A DNA stretch of 43,110 nucleotides from Acidobacteriota bacterium (lineage in GTDB: Bacteria; Acidobacteriota; Terriglobia; Terriglobales; Acidobacteriaceae), in assembly GCA_023265315.1 (NCBI GenBank), contig JAHFUA010000010.1, forward strand, positions 1 to 43,110. Direction: 5' to 3'. A program made the position numbers and the translations under genes. Below the pieces are notes generated by a model. That model ran no database searches. It was not told where the DNA came from and worked only from the letters and a program-made list of their open reading frames with translations. Shown one piece after another: positions 17,035-27,331 of this stretch (the first letter of the stretch is position 1; every line of letters begins with the position of its first letter).

Positions 17035-18999
17035 ATGCCGGAAACTGTACAGAGCGCACAGACCATCCAGGTCAAGCTTCCCGATGGAAGCGTGAAGGAA
17101 GTTTCCAAGGGCACCACGCCGCTGGCTATCGCGCGCGAGCTCTCGCCGCGCTTGGCCGAGGCCGCCCTGGTGGCCAAATCCAACGGCACGCTCATTGATC
17201 TGACTCGTCCGCTGGAGAAAGACAGCGAGCTGCGCATCCTGACCAATCGAGACCCGGAGGCGCTGCCGGTTTTCCGGCACTCCTCGGCGCATTTGATGGC
17301 CGCGGCCGTGCTCGAACTTTTTCCGGAGACCAAGCTGGGCCATGGTCCGCCGACGGACACCGGTTTCTTCTACGACTTCTACCGGCCTACGCCGTTCACC
17401 CCCGAGGACCTGGAGAAGATCGAGAAGAAGATGCAGGAGCTGGTGGAGAAGGACATCCCCTACGCGCAGGATTTCCTGCCGCGCCAGGAGGGCCTGGAGC
17501 GCTTCAAGTCGGAAGGCGACTTCATGAAGTGCCACTTCATCGAGCAGTTCACCGCGCCCGATGAGAAGATCTCGCTCTACCGCACCGGCAGATTTGTGGA
17601 CTTCTGCCGCGGGCCGCACCTGCCTTCCACCGGCAAGATCAAGGCCTTCAAGCTGCTGAGCATCGCCGGTGCCTACTGGCTGGGCGACGAGAAGAACCCG
17701 CAGCTCCAGCGCATCTACGGCACCTCGTTCTACACCAGGAAAGAGCTGGACGACTACCTGCACAAGCTGGAAGAGGCCAAGCGCCGCGACCACCGCGTGC
17801 TGGGCAAGCAGCTCGACCTGTTCTCCATCCAGGAACTGGCCGGCCCGGGGCTGATCTTCTGGCATCCCAAGGGCGGCATCCTGCGCAAGGCCATGGAGGA
17901 CTGGCTGCGCGACGAGTACCTGAAGCGCGGCTACTCGCTGGTCTTCACCCCGCACGTGGCGCGCGTAGACCTGTGGAAGACTTCGGGGCACGAAGGCTAT
18001 TACGCTGAGAACATGTTCACCCCCATGGAACTGGACGACGCGAACTATCGCATCAAGCCCATGAACTGCCCGTTTCACATCCTCATTTATAAGGACCAGC
18101 TCCGGTCGTACCGCGATCTGCCGGTCCGCCTGGGAGAGCTGGGGACGGTCTACCGCTACGAGCGTTCGGGGGTGATGCACGGCCTGATGCGGGTGCGCGG
18201 CTTCACCCAGGACGATGCCCACATCTTCTGCACCCCGCAGCAGATCGAGGACGAGATCGTGGGCTGCATGGATTTCGCTCTGGCCGTCCTGAACACCTTC
18301 GGCTTCAGCGAATACCAGGTCGAGCTTTCTACCTGGGACCCGAAGGACCGCAAGAACTTTCTGGGGAGCGATGAGCAGTGGGAGCTTGCCAACCGCTCGC
18401 TCGAGAACGCTCTCCAGCGGCGCAATGTGCAGTACAAGATCATCCCCGGCGAAGCGGCGTTTTACGGCCCCAAGATTGACGTGAAGCTGGTGGACGCGAT
18501 CGGGCGCCTGTGGCAGCTCTCCACCATCCAGTTCGACTTCAACTTGCCGCAGCGCTTCGACCTGGAATACGTAGGCGAGGACGGGCAGCGCCATCAGCCC
18601 TTGATGGTCCATCGCGCACTCTGGGGATCGGTGGAGCGCTTCTTCGGCGTGCTCATCGAGCACTACGCCGGCGCGTTCCCACTGTGGCTCTCGCCGGTGC
18701 AAGTGGTGGTGGTGCCCATCAGCGAGCGGCATCACGAGTACGCGGAAAAAATCGGGGCGGAGTTGCGCGAGGCCGGGGCGCGCGTCCATGTGGACAGCCG
18801 CAGCGAGAAGATGAACGCCAAGATCCGCGAGCACGCCCTGCAGAAGGCGCCCTACATCGTGGTGGTCGGGGACAAGGAGTCGCAGGCCGGCTCGGTCAAC
18901 GTCCGCACCCGCGGCAAGGAGAAGACCGCCGACATGCCGGCGGTGGAGTTCGTGGCCAAGGTCTGCCAGCTCATCGCTGAGAAGGCGACCACGCTCTAG
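17035..18999 (+). CDS. thrS: threonyl-tRNA synthetase
   Basis: 654 residues from MPETVQSAQTIQVKLPDG; the frame extends 19 codons upstream, but this start gives the usual length. A TGS domain (about 10-70) is followed by the editing/SAD domain with HSSAH (82-86) and CRGPHLP. The class II core carries the zinc-ligand segment PMNCPFH, motif 2 around YRYERSGVMHGLMRVRGFTQDDAHIF, and motif 3 near the dimer end. The anticodon-binding domain covers about the last 110 residues. It charges tRNA-Thr. The ribosome site is weak. A period-8 inverted element follows the stop immediately. Confidence 0.98.
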   Translation: MPETVQSAQTIQVKLPDGSVKEVSKGTTPLAIARELSPRLAEAALVAKSNGTLIDLTRPLEKDSELRILTNRDPEALPVFRHSSAHLMAAAVLELFPETKLGHGPPTDTGFFYDFYRPTPFTPEDLEKIEKKMQELVEKDIPYAQDFLPRQEGLERFKSEGDFMKCHFIEQFTAPDEKISLYRTGRFVDFCRGPHLPSTGKIKAFKLLSIAGAYWLGDEKNPQLQRIYGTSFYTRKELDDYLHKLEEAKRRDHRVLGKQLDLFSIQELAGPGLIFWHPKGGILRKAMEDWLRDEYLKRGYSLVFTPHVARVDLWKTSGHEGYYAENMFTPMELDDANYRIKPMNCPFHILIYKDQLRSYRDLPVRLGELGTVYRYERSGVMHGLMRVRGFTQDDAHIFCTPQQIEDEIVGCMDFALAVLNTFGFSEYQVELSTWDPKDRKNFLGSDEQWELANRSLENALQRRNVQYKIIPGEAAFYGPKIDVKLVDAIGRLWQLSTIQFDFNLPQRFDLEYVGEDGQRHQPLMVHRALWGSVERFFGVLIEHYAGAFPLWLSPVQVVVVPISERHHEYAEKIGAELREAGARVHVDSRSEKMNAKIREHALQKAPYIVVVGDKESQAGSVNVRTRGKEKTADMPAVEFVAKVCQLIAEKATTL

Positions 19000-19047
19000 A
19001 TTGAGCCATTGAGCGATGGCCCAATGACTCAATGAATCAATGGCTCA
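19000..19047. repeat. period-8 inverted element after thrS
   Basis: Starts one base after the thrS stop. It begins with ATTGAGCC, ATTGAGCG and continues as an 8-base repeat in complementary orientation (CAATGACT, CAATGAAT). The two halves can pair; there is no T-tract. Its architecture resembles the 7-base elements but with an 8-base unit. Confidence 0.8.
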
Positions 19048-19153
19048 ATTCATTCGGGGAATGACCTGATGACGGAAGTGCTGTGGCCGGATTTCCACCC
19101 TGTGCCTAGTTCGATACCGTTGCAACCCGGCCGAACGAGATTAGAGTATTGGT

Positions 19154-19801
19154 ATGCGTCTGGTTAGGCTTGCGTGGATATTCATTGCTCTCTTCTTCGT
19201 AACCTGGGGATGGATCTTATGGAAGGCGCCAAGAGGCCAGGCACAGGATCACGCGCAGCCGCCTGCCGATCTCGCCGAGGTCGTGAAGAAGCAGTTCGGC
19301 CCCTGCTTTGAAGTCGCCGCCGAACGCTCTGCCGTCAAGGTGAAGTATCTGCACCCCCAGACGGGAGGGCTGCCTTGGGTGACGTTCCTGGAGGCTGACC
19401 TGGACGGCGACGGCGTGGAAGACGCCGTCATCGTCGCGCGCTGCAAGACGCCGCTTGCCGATCAGGTAACCCGGAACTACCGAGTGATCGATCCCTACTA
19501 CACGAATTACGGGTACGGCAACCCCAAGATCACCACGCAATTCAACGCCGCCGATCCCAACCGCCAGAACCTGGTCCTGGTGATCCATGGAGCGGGAACA
19601 GAAGCCTGGCGCGCGGCCACACCCAAAGCCAAGTTCGTCATCATCAACCTGCCCTTCGACAGCCTCGCGCTCACCCAGGTCACGCACCGCAAGCGGCCCG
19701 TCCCCGCGCTCAGTCTGGTGGAAGACGAGCAGCAATTAAGCTCGGCCGTCTACTGGGACGGCAAAAAGTACCGGTGGGCGAATACCGGCAGCCCGCAGTA
19801 G
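19154..19801 (+). CDS. membrane-anchored or secreted protein of unknown function
   Basis: 215 residues. One N-terminal hydrophobic segment (LAWIFIALFFVTWGWILW, about 6-23) serves as a signal peptide or anchor. The body contains EADLDGDGVEDAVIVAR (about 81-97), a DxDxDG calcium-type loop of the FG-GAP/EF-like sort seen in exported proteins. It also has a Tyr/Gly-rich run (DPYYTNYGYGNP). I do not recognise a family. The TAG stop leads straight into a 70-base heptamer array. Confidence 0.7.
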   Translation: MRLVRLAWIFIALFFVTWGWILWKAPRGQAQDHAQPPADLAEVVKKQFGPCFEVAAERSAVKVKYLHPQTGGLPWVTFLEADLDGDGVEDAVIVARCKTPLADQVTRNYRVIDPYYTNYGYGNPKITTQFNAADPNRQNLVLVIHGAGTEAWRAATPKAKFVIINLPFDSLALTQVTHRKRPVPALSLVEDEQQLSSAVYWDGKKYRWANTGSPQ

Positions 19802-19870
19802 CCAGTCGCCAGTAGCCGGTTAAGGCCAAGAGGCAAGAGCCAACAGCTAGAAGCTAGCAGCTAGTAGCAG
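19801..19870 (+). repeat. heptamer array, ten consecutive units
   Basis: A 7-base register runs unbroken from the last base of the upstream stop. It opens with GCCAGTC, GCCAGTA and drifts through AGAGCCA to GCAGCTA-type units. It ends about 28 bases before the next ATG. The arms are less clearly inverted than in other elements, but the late units contain the self-complementary word TAGCTA. Confidence 0.8.
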
Positions 19871-19897
19871 CACCCCGCCTTCCTTATAATCCCCTGC

Positions 19898-21448
<1,551 letters not shown>

Positions 21449-22359
21449 CAACGCCGCAGATTTGCACCGATCAGCACGGATAATTATCTTGATTCTTGAT
21501 CCGTTTGGGGATTCACGAAACAGGCCCGTGGCTAACCACGGGCCTCCTGGGGGAGGGGGCCGAAGCTGATGTTGCGGGTTGCGGATTAAACAAGAACCCC
21601 GAGGTTATGGCCCCAATCTCCTCGACCGGCGGCTCGCGATTTGACCCTTGCCGACCTGCAGCCATCACGACCTTTGCGGGTCGCGACGTGCGATCTTTAA
21701 GAAGGCGTGCGCCTCCAGCTCGGGCTCCGGGCTCACCGCCAACCGGAAAAACCGGTTACCGCCCCGGGGTTCTATCTGGTCTTCGACAGCTTCTCGTTCT
21801 CCTCGACCAGGAGGCTGCTCCGACCCTCACCAGCCCTCCGTTCTTGTCCGCCGACGGCGGATGTACGGTGACTTGGCTTGAGCCCCGGACGCGCTCCCAA
21901 CCGGGAAAACTTAAGTAAGCGTCAAAGAACGATGAGCGTTTTACACCCGCCGAAGACGAAGTCAACCGATTTGCAGTAATTTTATGTGGTTATTTTTCAG
22001 CAACTTGAGGCCTGTCCACAGGCCTATGGCGCAAAACGAGTGCAATGTATCTCGACCTGCCATCGCGGCCGCCACGCGGCACCCCTGGCAGAATTCGCAC
22101 AATTTATGAAAAACTCGAAAACGATAAGCGCTTTTGCCAGCATTAACGCTGTTAAAGTTTTCCACAGCAATATGTAGCCAAAATGAGGCAGTAGAAAATT
22201 TGCCGCGCACCGCGAACCCTGCTAGTTGAGCCAATTCCTGCAGTTTGACGCTGTGGAAAACTAGGCCCAGCCCGCTTTTTATGCGGCTTCGGGAAAACCG
22301 CCTGCCGGACCGTAATGCCTCCTGTGCAGTTCCTGGAATTCGCTATTTCCTGCGCCGCG
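21449..22359. other. 911-base gap with hairpin and DnaA-box-like sites
   Basis: No gene is recognised. From left to right it holds a 10-base repeat (21455-21484), a perfect 10-bp hairpin AGGCCCGTGG/CTAA loop (21522-21545), and about 400 GC-rich bases with no clear content (including an AACCGG-AAAAA-CCGGTT hairpin near 21750). It ends in an AT-richer stretch (21950-22290) with TTTTCCACA at 22158-22166, its inverse at 22252-22260, and CTGTCCACA at 22012-22020. The first two match the relaxed DnaA-box consensus TTWTNCACA fully. A secondary DnaA-binding region or the real origin are both possible. Confidence 0.4.
21455..21484 (+). repeat. 10-base repeat, three units
   Basis: CGCAGATTTG, then CACCGATCAG, then a CACGGAT unit, right after the carboxyltransferase stop. 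Same theme as 13082 and 14156. Confidence 0.6.
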
Positions 22360-23469
22360 TCATTTCCCCGTGTATGTGACCCGGTAAATGGCGCCGTTGG
22401 CGTCGTCGCTGATGTACATCGACCCGTCGGCGCCGATCACGATGCCCACCGGTCGTCCCGACGGCTTGCTGCCCTTAGTCGCGCCCGCGGGCATCCAGCC
22501 GGTGATGAAGTCCTCGACGCCCTCGGGTTGCGTCTGGTCCTTGAGTTTTACTCTCACTACTTTGTAGCCGGTGGGGACGCTGCGGTTCCAAGAACCGTGG
22601 AAGGCCACGAACAAGCTGCCCTGGTACTTGGGGAACATGCTTCCGTTGTAGAACGCCAAGCCGAGCGGGGCGGAGTGCGCCTGCAGGTTGACCTTGGGCA
22701 GGACGATGTTGGTGCAATGCGCGGGCGCAGCTTTGGAAAATTTCGTGTCGGGGACGCGATCGCCGTAGCACCAGGGCCAGCCGAAGTCGCCGCCATTCTT
22801 GCCCAAGTCGAGGATCTCGTCGGGAGGAAGATCGTCGCCCAGCCAGTCGCGGCCGTTGTCGGTCGCCCACACGGTCTGGGTCTTCGGGTTATAGGCCAGT
22901 CCAACGGCATTGCGTATCCCGTGGGCGAAGATGCGCGCGCCCGAGCCGTCGTCGTTCATTTCCGTCACCGCGGCGCGGCGGGGGTCGCTTTCCACGCAAA
23001 CGTTGCAACTCGATCCCGCCGAGGCGTAAAGCTTGCCGTTGGCGAACAGGAGCGTACGTGTGATGTGCCCGCCGCCGCTCGACGGCAGATCGGCGATATG
23101 CCGCGGATTGGAAGCGCGCAGGTGGGCCTCATCCCAGTCATAGCGCACGATCCTGCTGACTTCGGCGATGTACAGCGCGCCGTTGTGGAAGGCGATGCCG
23201 TGCGGGCCATTGAGGTCGCTGAGCACGGTCACGACTCGGTCGGCTCTGCCAGCGTGGCGGGAGTCCGGCAGGGCCAGCACCGTACCTTGGCTGGTAGCGG
23301 TTGCCATCAACACGCCGCCGGGGCTGAAAGTTAGCATGCGCAGAGACTGTTCCGTGTCCGCGAAGATGCTGATGTGGAACCCCGGAGGCAGGTGGAGCTT
23401 GCCCGTGTCCATCTGGGCGCACCCGGCAACGGGAAAGAGCAGGAAGAGCAGCCAGCCAGTGTTGCGCAT
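22360..23469 (-). CDS. second PQQ sugar dehydrogenase-like lipoprotein
   Basis: About 369 residues from ATG 23469 (an in-frame TTG at 23487 would add six). Lipobox FPVAGC after a short hydrophobic stretch (LLFLLFPVAGC). Blades typical of the glucose/sorbosone dehydrogenase family: GPHGIAFHNGALYIAEVSRIVRYD, VWATDNGRDWLGDDLPPDEI, NGGDFGWPWCYGDRVPD, GSLFVAFHGSWNRS, PVGIVIGADGSMYISDD. The NGRDWLGDDLPPDE and HGSWNR blocks are characteristic of the L-sorbosone dehydrogenase-like group. The substrate is unknown. The ribosome site is poor. Its upstream region is dominated by a 32-bp inverted heptamer element. Confidence 0.9.
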   Translation of the reverse strand: MRNTGWLLFLLFPVAGCAQMDTGKLHLPPGFHISIFADTEQSLRMLTFSPGGVLMATATSQGTVLALPDSRHAGRADRVVTVLSDLNGPHGIAFHNGALYIAEVSRIVRYDWDEAHLRASNPRHIADLPSSGGGHITRTLLFANGKLYASAGSSCNVCVESDPRRAAVTEMNDDGSGARIFAHGIRNAVGLAYNPKTQTVWATDNGRDWLGDDLPPDEILDLGKNGGDFGWPWCYGDRVPDTKFSKAAPAHCTNIVLPKVNLQAHSAPLGLAFYNGSMFPKYQGSLFVAFHGSWNRSVPTGYKVVRVKLKDQTQPEGVEDFITGWMPAGATKGSKPSGRPVGIVIGADGSMYISDDANGAIYRVTYTGK

Positions 23470-23484
23470 AACAAAGTTTAGACG

Positions 23485-23578
23485 CAAAGAGCAGGGAGGA
23501 GGAGGCAGGACGCAGGAGAAGGAGGCACGAGGAGTTGTCGGGTTTCCCTGCTTCCTGCCTCCTCCTCCCTGCTCTTTG
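23485..23578. repeat. inverted heptamer element, 32-bp arms
   Basis: Arms 23485-23516 and 23547-23578 pair at 31 of 32 positions across a 30-base spacer. Inside each arm the 7-base theme is GCAGGAN (for example GCAGGGA, GCAGGAC). It lies between divergent genes, just before the PQQ lipoprotein start. The rest of the 23470-23805 gap shows only a GGAGGA ribosome site for the next gene and an imperfect GGCTACC/GGATAGCC hairpin (about 23613). Confidence 0.95.
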
Positions 23579-23805
23579 TCAAATTTACCCGCGCCATCTA
23601 TTTCCTACCTATGGCTACCTGGATAGCCAGCTACACCCGCGTTAAAGCAAAGGACTTAGAGGGAAAAATCAGCGCCGAAGTTTGGCCCTTCAGTTGATAC
23701 AAAGGGGGCGCGACCTGCTCCCAGGTGCTCGCGGAGAGGCGTGTTAGTTCCGGTGGTGAGCTCTAAGCTCGGATGCTCCCCCATTATTTCGGAGGAAACT
23801 AGATC

Positions 23806-24807
23806 ATGAAAAGCAAGCTCCTGTTGACGCTGCCGCTGGCTGCGGCTCTGGCTGTGCCCGGCTGGGCGCAGCAGGCGCCTCCCAGCGATTCCAGCAACAC
23901 CCCTCAGACGGATCAGAGCCAGATGGCTGCGTCCCAGAAAACGGACCGGAACGCGGAGGCGAATCCCAATGGCCGCCAGCCCCTGGTCTACGAGCGGCAT
24001 GAAGGCTTCTGGGGCCACCTGAACCCGTTCGCCCGCAAGCGGTACGTGCAGAAGCAACTGGACCCGGTGCGCGGTCGGCTCAACGAGCTGGATGAGATTA
24101 CGGCGCAGAACGCCAAGGCCATCAAAGACGTGGATGCCCGCGCCCAGGAAGGGATCCGCATCGCTTCCCTCAAGGCCAGCGAGGCCGATATGCACGCCGT
24201 TGACGCCGGCAACCGCGCGCAGCTCGCCAACCAGACGGCGCAGCAGGCCACCACTCGTTTGAACACGGTCGAGCAGGTGGTGGATAACATCGACCAGTTC
24301 CAGCCCGTCACCCAGGCCGAGATCCACTTCAAGCCCGGACAGATGGCCCTGAGCAGCAAAGCCAAGCAGGCGCTGGATGACATGGCCACCCCGCTCAAGG
24401 ACCAGAAGGGATACATCATCGAAGTGCAGGGCTTCTCCGCCGGACGCGGCCAGGAAGCCGTCCAGAACTCGCAGCAGATGGCACAGTCGGTGGTGCGTTA
24501 CCTGGTGCTGAACCATGACATCCCCGTGTACCGCATCTACACCATCGGCATGGGGAACGCTCCCGCACCGGCTTCAGCGGAGGGTGCCAAGGCGCGCCGC
24601 ACGCGCGGCGGCCGGGTGGAGATCGCCTTGCTGAAGAACGGCGCCGGCGACCTGGGCCCGCAGGAGCAGCAGACCGCTCCCAGCAGCTCCAACACCAGCG
24701 GCATCAGCGGCGCAACCACCGCCATGCCCATGAACCCAAACTCGACGCCCACGCAGCCCTCCCCCGGGATGAGTGCACCGGCGCAACCGCCGCCCTCAAC
24801 GAAGTAG
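23806..24807 (+). CDS. OmpA-family outer-membrane/periplasmic protein
   Basis: 333 residues; GGAGGAA about 10 bases before the ATG. A signal peptide (MKSKLLLTLPLAAALAVPGWAQQ) is followed by a Gln/Asn-rich linker, an Ala-rich coiled-coil-like helix region (about 85-165, NELDEITAQNAKAIKDVDARAQ), and an OmpA C-terminal-like domain (about 170-285). The last shows AEIHFKPGQMALSSKAKQALDDMATPLKD and GYIIEVQGFSAGRG, and ends ARRTRGGRVEIALL. OmpA domains bind peptidoglycan. A Pro/Ser/Thr-rich tail ends the protein. It supports a diderm cell. A strong terminator follows. Confidence 0.88.
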   Translation: MKSKLLLTLPLAAALAVPGWAQQAPPSDSSNTPQTDQSQMAASQKTDRNAEANPNGRQPLVYERHEGFWGHLNPFARKRYVQKQLDPVRGRLNELDEITAQNAKAIKDVDARAQEGIRIASLKASEADMHAVDAGNRAQLANQTAQQATTRLNTVEQVVDNIDQFQPVTQAEIHFKPGQMALSSKAKQALDDMATPLKDQKGYIIEVQGFSAGRGQEAVQNSQQMAQSVVRYLVLNHDIPVYRIYTIGMGNAPAPASAEGAKARRTRGGRVEIALLKNGAGDLGPQEQQTAPSSSNTSGISGATTAMPMNPNSTPTQPSPGMSAPAQPPPSTK

Positions 24808-24827
24808 GGGCCTGGTCCAGACTGTTT

Positions 24828-24885
24828 CTCTCCGAGCCGCAGGGGCTCGGAGAGAGCCTCCCGGTGGAAACACCGGGAGGCTTTT
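24828..24885 (+). terminator. tandem hairpins with rho-independent terminator
   Basis: First hairpin: 11-bp stem (24828-24838 with 24844-24854), loop of five. Second: 11-bp stem GCCTCCCGGTG with GAAA tetraloop and its complement (24856-24881), followed by TTTT. The second is a textbook intrinsic terminator for the OmpA-family gene. Confidence 0.9.
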
Positions 24886-24932
24886 CATTGATCGCCGGAA
24901 TCGCCGGAATCGGGTACGCCCTCATGTATTGT

Positions 24933-25104
24933 CATTCTGAGACCCTTCAGAGTGTCTGAGAACTCCAGCAAGCATCCGCTGTCATTCTTCCGCCGAACAA
25001 AGCGAGGCGGGAGAATCTGGGAAAGCAGTTAACACGACCAGTTTGGGTAGTGCAGGCGTTCTTGCCAGATCCTCCGCTCGCCTTCGGCTCGCGAAGGATG
25101 ACAA
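24933..25104. repeat. composite intergenic repeat (TGTCATTCT...AGGATGACA type)
   Basis: Two TGTCATTCT-like words (near 24931 and 24979) and a terminal AAGGATGACA (near 25094) in opposite orientation frame GC-rich segments such as CGAACAAAGCGAGGCGGGAG and CTCGCCTTCGGCTCGCGAAGG. I recognise the style from acidobacterial intergenic DNA. No gene is seen in 24886-25221. Confidence 0.5.
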
Positions 25105-25221
25105 CCTCAACCAAACTATCTCCGGCCGAGAATCAAAAGGTAGAAGCTCTCACAAACGCTCTCATAGCTTCGAGGAATCTGCTTTTTCCTCCGCGTCTCG
25201 TGCTAGGCTGATTTCGCAGCC

Positions 25222-25707
25222 GTGCCCGAAACCCTCTACTACTCGCGCATCGACTCCCCCGTTGGATCCCTGCTGCTGGCCGTCTCCGATCGCGGACTGG
25301 TCGCGCTGGAGTTCGGCTGCGGAAAAATCGCCGCCGGATGGGTGGAATCCCCGGAGAGGACCGCGCCCTACGCTCGCCAGCTGGAGGAGTATTTCTTAGG
25401 CCGCCGGCGTCGCTTCGATCGGCCGCTCGACCTGCGTGGCACCGATTTTCAAAAACGCTGCTGGGAAGAGCTGTTGCAAATCCCGTACGGCGAAACGCGC
25501 TCCTACGCCGAGATCGCCCGCGCCATCGGCAATCCGTTGGCGGTAAGGGCCGTGGGATTGGCCAACGGGCAGAACCCCATTGCGATCATGGTGCCGTGCC
25601 ATCGGGTGATCGGCTCCGACGGTTCGCTCATCGGCTACGGCGGCGGCCTGGAGGTCAAGCGGCGACTCTTGGAGTTGGAAGGAGCCCTGAGCGGGTCGTT
25701 GGTATAG
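25222..25707 (+). CDS. methylated-DNA--protein-cysteine methyltransferase
   Basis: 161 residues from GTG. The C-terminal alkyltransferase domain has the active-site motif IMVPCHRVIG (Cys126) and the conserved GTDFQKRCWEELLQIPYGETRSYAEIARAIGNP, including the recognition helix and the Asn-Pro turn. It repairs O6-alkylguanine by irreversible transfer to Cys126. It is not fused to an Ada regulatory domain, so it is an Ogt/MGMT type. It lies just upstream of recA with a 131-base gap. Confidence 0.95.
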   Translation: MPETLYYSRIDSPVGSLLLAVSDRGLVALEFGCGKIAAGWVESPERTAPYARQLEEYFLGRRRRFDRPLDLRGTDFQKRCWEELLQIPYGETRSYAEIARAIGNPLAVRAVGLANGQNPIAIMVPCHRVIGSDGSLIGYGGGLEVKRRLLELEGALSGSLV

Positions 25708-25723
25708 CGGCGTTACATAGAAG

Positions 25724-25747
25724 ATTCGCTTTTTATTCGCTATATTC
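25724..25747 (+). promoter_or_regulatory. ATTC repeats upstream of recA; possible operator
   Basis: ATTC at 25724, 25735 and 25744. The first two have the 7-base gap of the known GTTC-N7-GTTC LexA direct repeat, with A instead of G. The stretch is AT-rich and includes TATATT near 25741. No lexA gene is in the window, so the assignment is tentative. Confidence 0.3.
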
Positions 25748-25838
25748 TAGTTTCGGGGTATACTTACTTCCACCGGTCATCCTACTCCTAACCCGACCAG
25801 CCGACAGGGTGTAGGCTATCGCATTCTGAGAGGTCATT

Positions 25839-26921
25839 ATGGCGGACGAAAAAGCACGTGCGATCGAGCTGGCGGTGTCACAAATCGAGAAGCAGTTCGG
25901 CAAGGGCTCCATCATGCGCCTGGGGACGAAGGAGGCCATCGTTCCCATCGCGGTGATCCCCACCGGGGCGCTGTCGTTTGACGCGGCGCTGGGCGTGGGC
26001 GGCTTCCCGCGCGGGCGCGTAGTGGAGGTGTTTGGGCCGGAGTCTTCGGGCAAGACCACCATCACGCTGCAGGTGATCGCCGAAGCGCAGAAGGCCGGCG
26101 GCATGGCGGCGTTCGTGGACGCCGAGCACGCGCTCGATCCCGCCTACGCCAAGAGGCTGGGCGTGGACGTGGACAACCTGCTGGTCTCGCAGCCGGACTA
26201 CGGCGAGCAGGCGCTGGAGATCGCCGAGGCCCTGGTGCGCTCGGGCGCCATCGACGTGCTGGTAGTGGACTCGGTGGCGGCGCTGGTCCCCAAGGCCGAG
26301 CTCGATGGCGAGATGGGCGATAGCCACGTCGGCCTGCAGGCGCGCCTGATGTCGCAGGCGCTGCGCAAGCTCACCGGCATCGTCTCCAAGTCGCGCACCT
26401 GCCTGATCTTCATCAACCAGATCCGCGAGAAGATCGGCGTGATGTTCGGCAATCCCGAAACCACCACCGGCGGCCGCGCGCTGAAGTTCTACTCCACCGT
26501 GCGTATCGACATCCGCCGCATCGCCGCCATCAAGGACGGCGAAACCGTCGTCGGCTCCCGCACTCGCGTCAAAGTCGTGAAGAACAAAGTGGCAGCGCCC
26601 TTCCGCGAGGCCGAGTTTGACCTCATGTACGGCGAGGGCATCAGCCGCGAAGGCGACTTGATTGACCTGGCGGTTACGCACGAGATCGTCGAGAAGTCGG
26701 GCTCGTGGTTCAGCTACAAGGGCGAGCGCATCGGCCAGGGACGCGAGAACGCCCGCCAGTTCCTCAAAGACAACCGCGACATCGCCAGAAAGATCGAAGA
26801 TGAGGTGCGCAAGAAGCTGGGCATGCCCACGCCGGGCGAGAAGACCCCGGTCCCGATGCCGGCCCCAACCCCGACCGACGGCCACGCCGCCCGGGTGCCG
26901 GTGGGGGCAGGACGGCGGTAG
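25839..26921 (+). CDS. recA: recombinase RecA
   Basis: 360 residues; AGAGG about six bases before the ATG. RecA forms filaments on single-stranded DNA, performs strand exchange and triggers LexA cleavage. Walker A is GPESSGKT (66-73) and Walker B is [12 protein letters not shown] (about 140-151). The L2 loop region [20 protein letters not shown] is intact. The C-terminus is Pro/Ala-rich rather than strongly acidic. It probably belongs to the SOS regulon; the upstream ATTC repeats are a candidate operator. Confidence 0.98.
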   Translation: MADEKARAIELAVSQIEKQFGKGSIMRLGTKEAIVPIAVIPTGALSFDAALGVGGFPRGRVVEVFGPESSGKTTITLQVIAEAQKAGGMAAFVDAEHALDPAYAKRLGVDVDNLLVSQPDYGEQALEIAEALVRSGAIDVLVVDSVAALVPKAELDGEMGDSHVGLQARLMSQALRKLTGIVSKSRTCLIFINQIREKIGVMFGNPETTTGGRALKFYSTVRIDIRRIAAIKDGETVVGSRTRVKVVKNKVAAPFREAEFDLMYGEGISREGDLIDLAVTHEIVEKSGSWFSYKGERIGQGRENARQFLKDNRDIARKIEDEVRKKLGMPTPGEKTPVPMPAPTPTDGHAARVPVGAGRR

Positions 26922-26930
26922 GCCGGGGTG

Positions 26931-26993
26931 GAAGCCCACGCCTTCAGGCGTGGGGAAAAGGGCTTGGTGCAGAACCGGCTTTAGCCGCTGAGG
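26931..26993. repeat. REP-like double-hairpin element (copy 2)
   Basis: A perfect 8-bp stem CCCACGCC-TTCA-GGCGTGGG (26935-26954), then CCGGCTTTAGCCGCTGAGG near 26975-26993. Same layout as 10365-10434: a TTCA-loop hairpin, a spacer, then a TTTA palindrome ending CTGAGG. Confidence 0.7.
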
Positions 26994-27331
26994 TCATCTT
27001 CCGTGCACGCCGCCTTCGGGTTGCTCGCTTTCGTCCGCCGCAGCGGGCGGCCGTCCCCCCGTGAGTCTGGGCTAGGCCGGGGGATGGGTGGGCCGGTTGG
27101 GGTTCACGGTTTGCCTCGCGGCAGTCGGATGAAGCCCCGTCGAGCTGTGCGGTAAGTCCTCACCGTCCGCAGCGGCGAAAAAGGCCAGCCCCGCGCAGCC
27201 CGGAGCGGCGCGCGGTGTACGGACGGCGCAAGTCCACGCTGGAACCAATGTTAGGGGTGCTGAAACAACAACGCGGGACTAGCCCCGTGCCGAAATCCTG
27301 AGCCAAGCGAAGAACCCTGCAAGAACAAAGT
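26994..27331. other. GC-rich gap between recA and rnpB
   Basis: No gene, tRNA or named RNA motif was recognised. The stretch is rich in G/C runs. With rnpB reading toward recA, it is the downstream flank of both genes. It could contain a terminator or an unrecognised structured RNA. Confidence 0.3.

Noticed and set aside
19000-19047. thrS downstream element as an ordinary rho-independent terminator
   Set aside because: There is no T-tract, and the arms are periodic; termination remains possible but not by the standard signature.
21496-21965. Short frames on both strands in the 911-base gap
   Set aside because: Repetitive Pro/Arg/Ser composition, no starts with ribosome sites, and no recognised domain. 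A tmRNA or SRP RNA was also considered; their conserved ends were not found.
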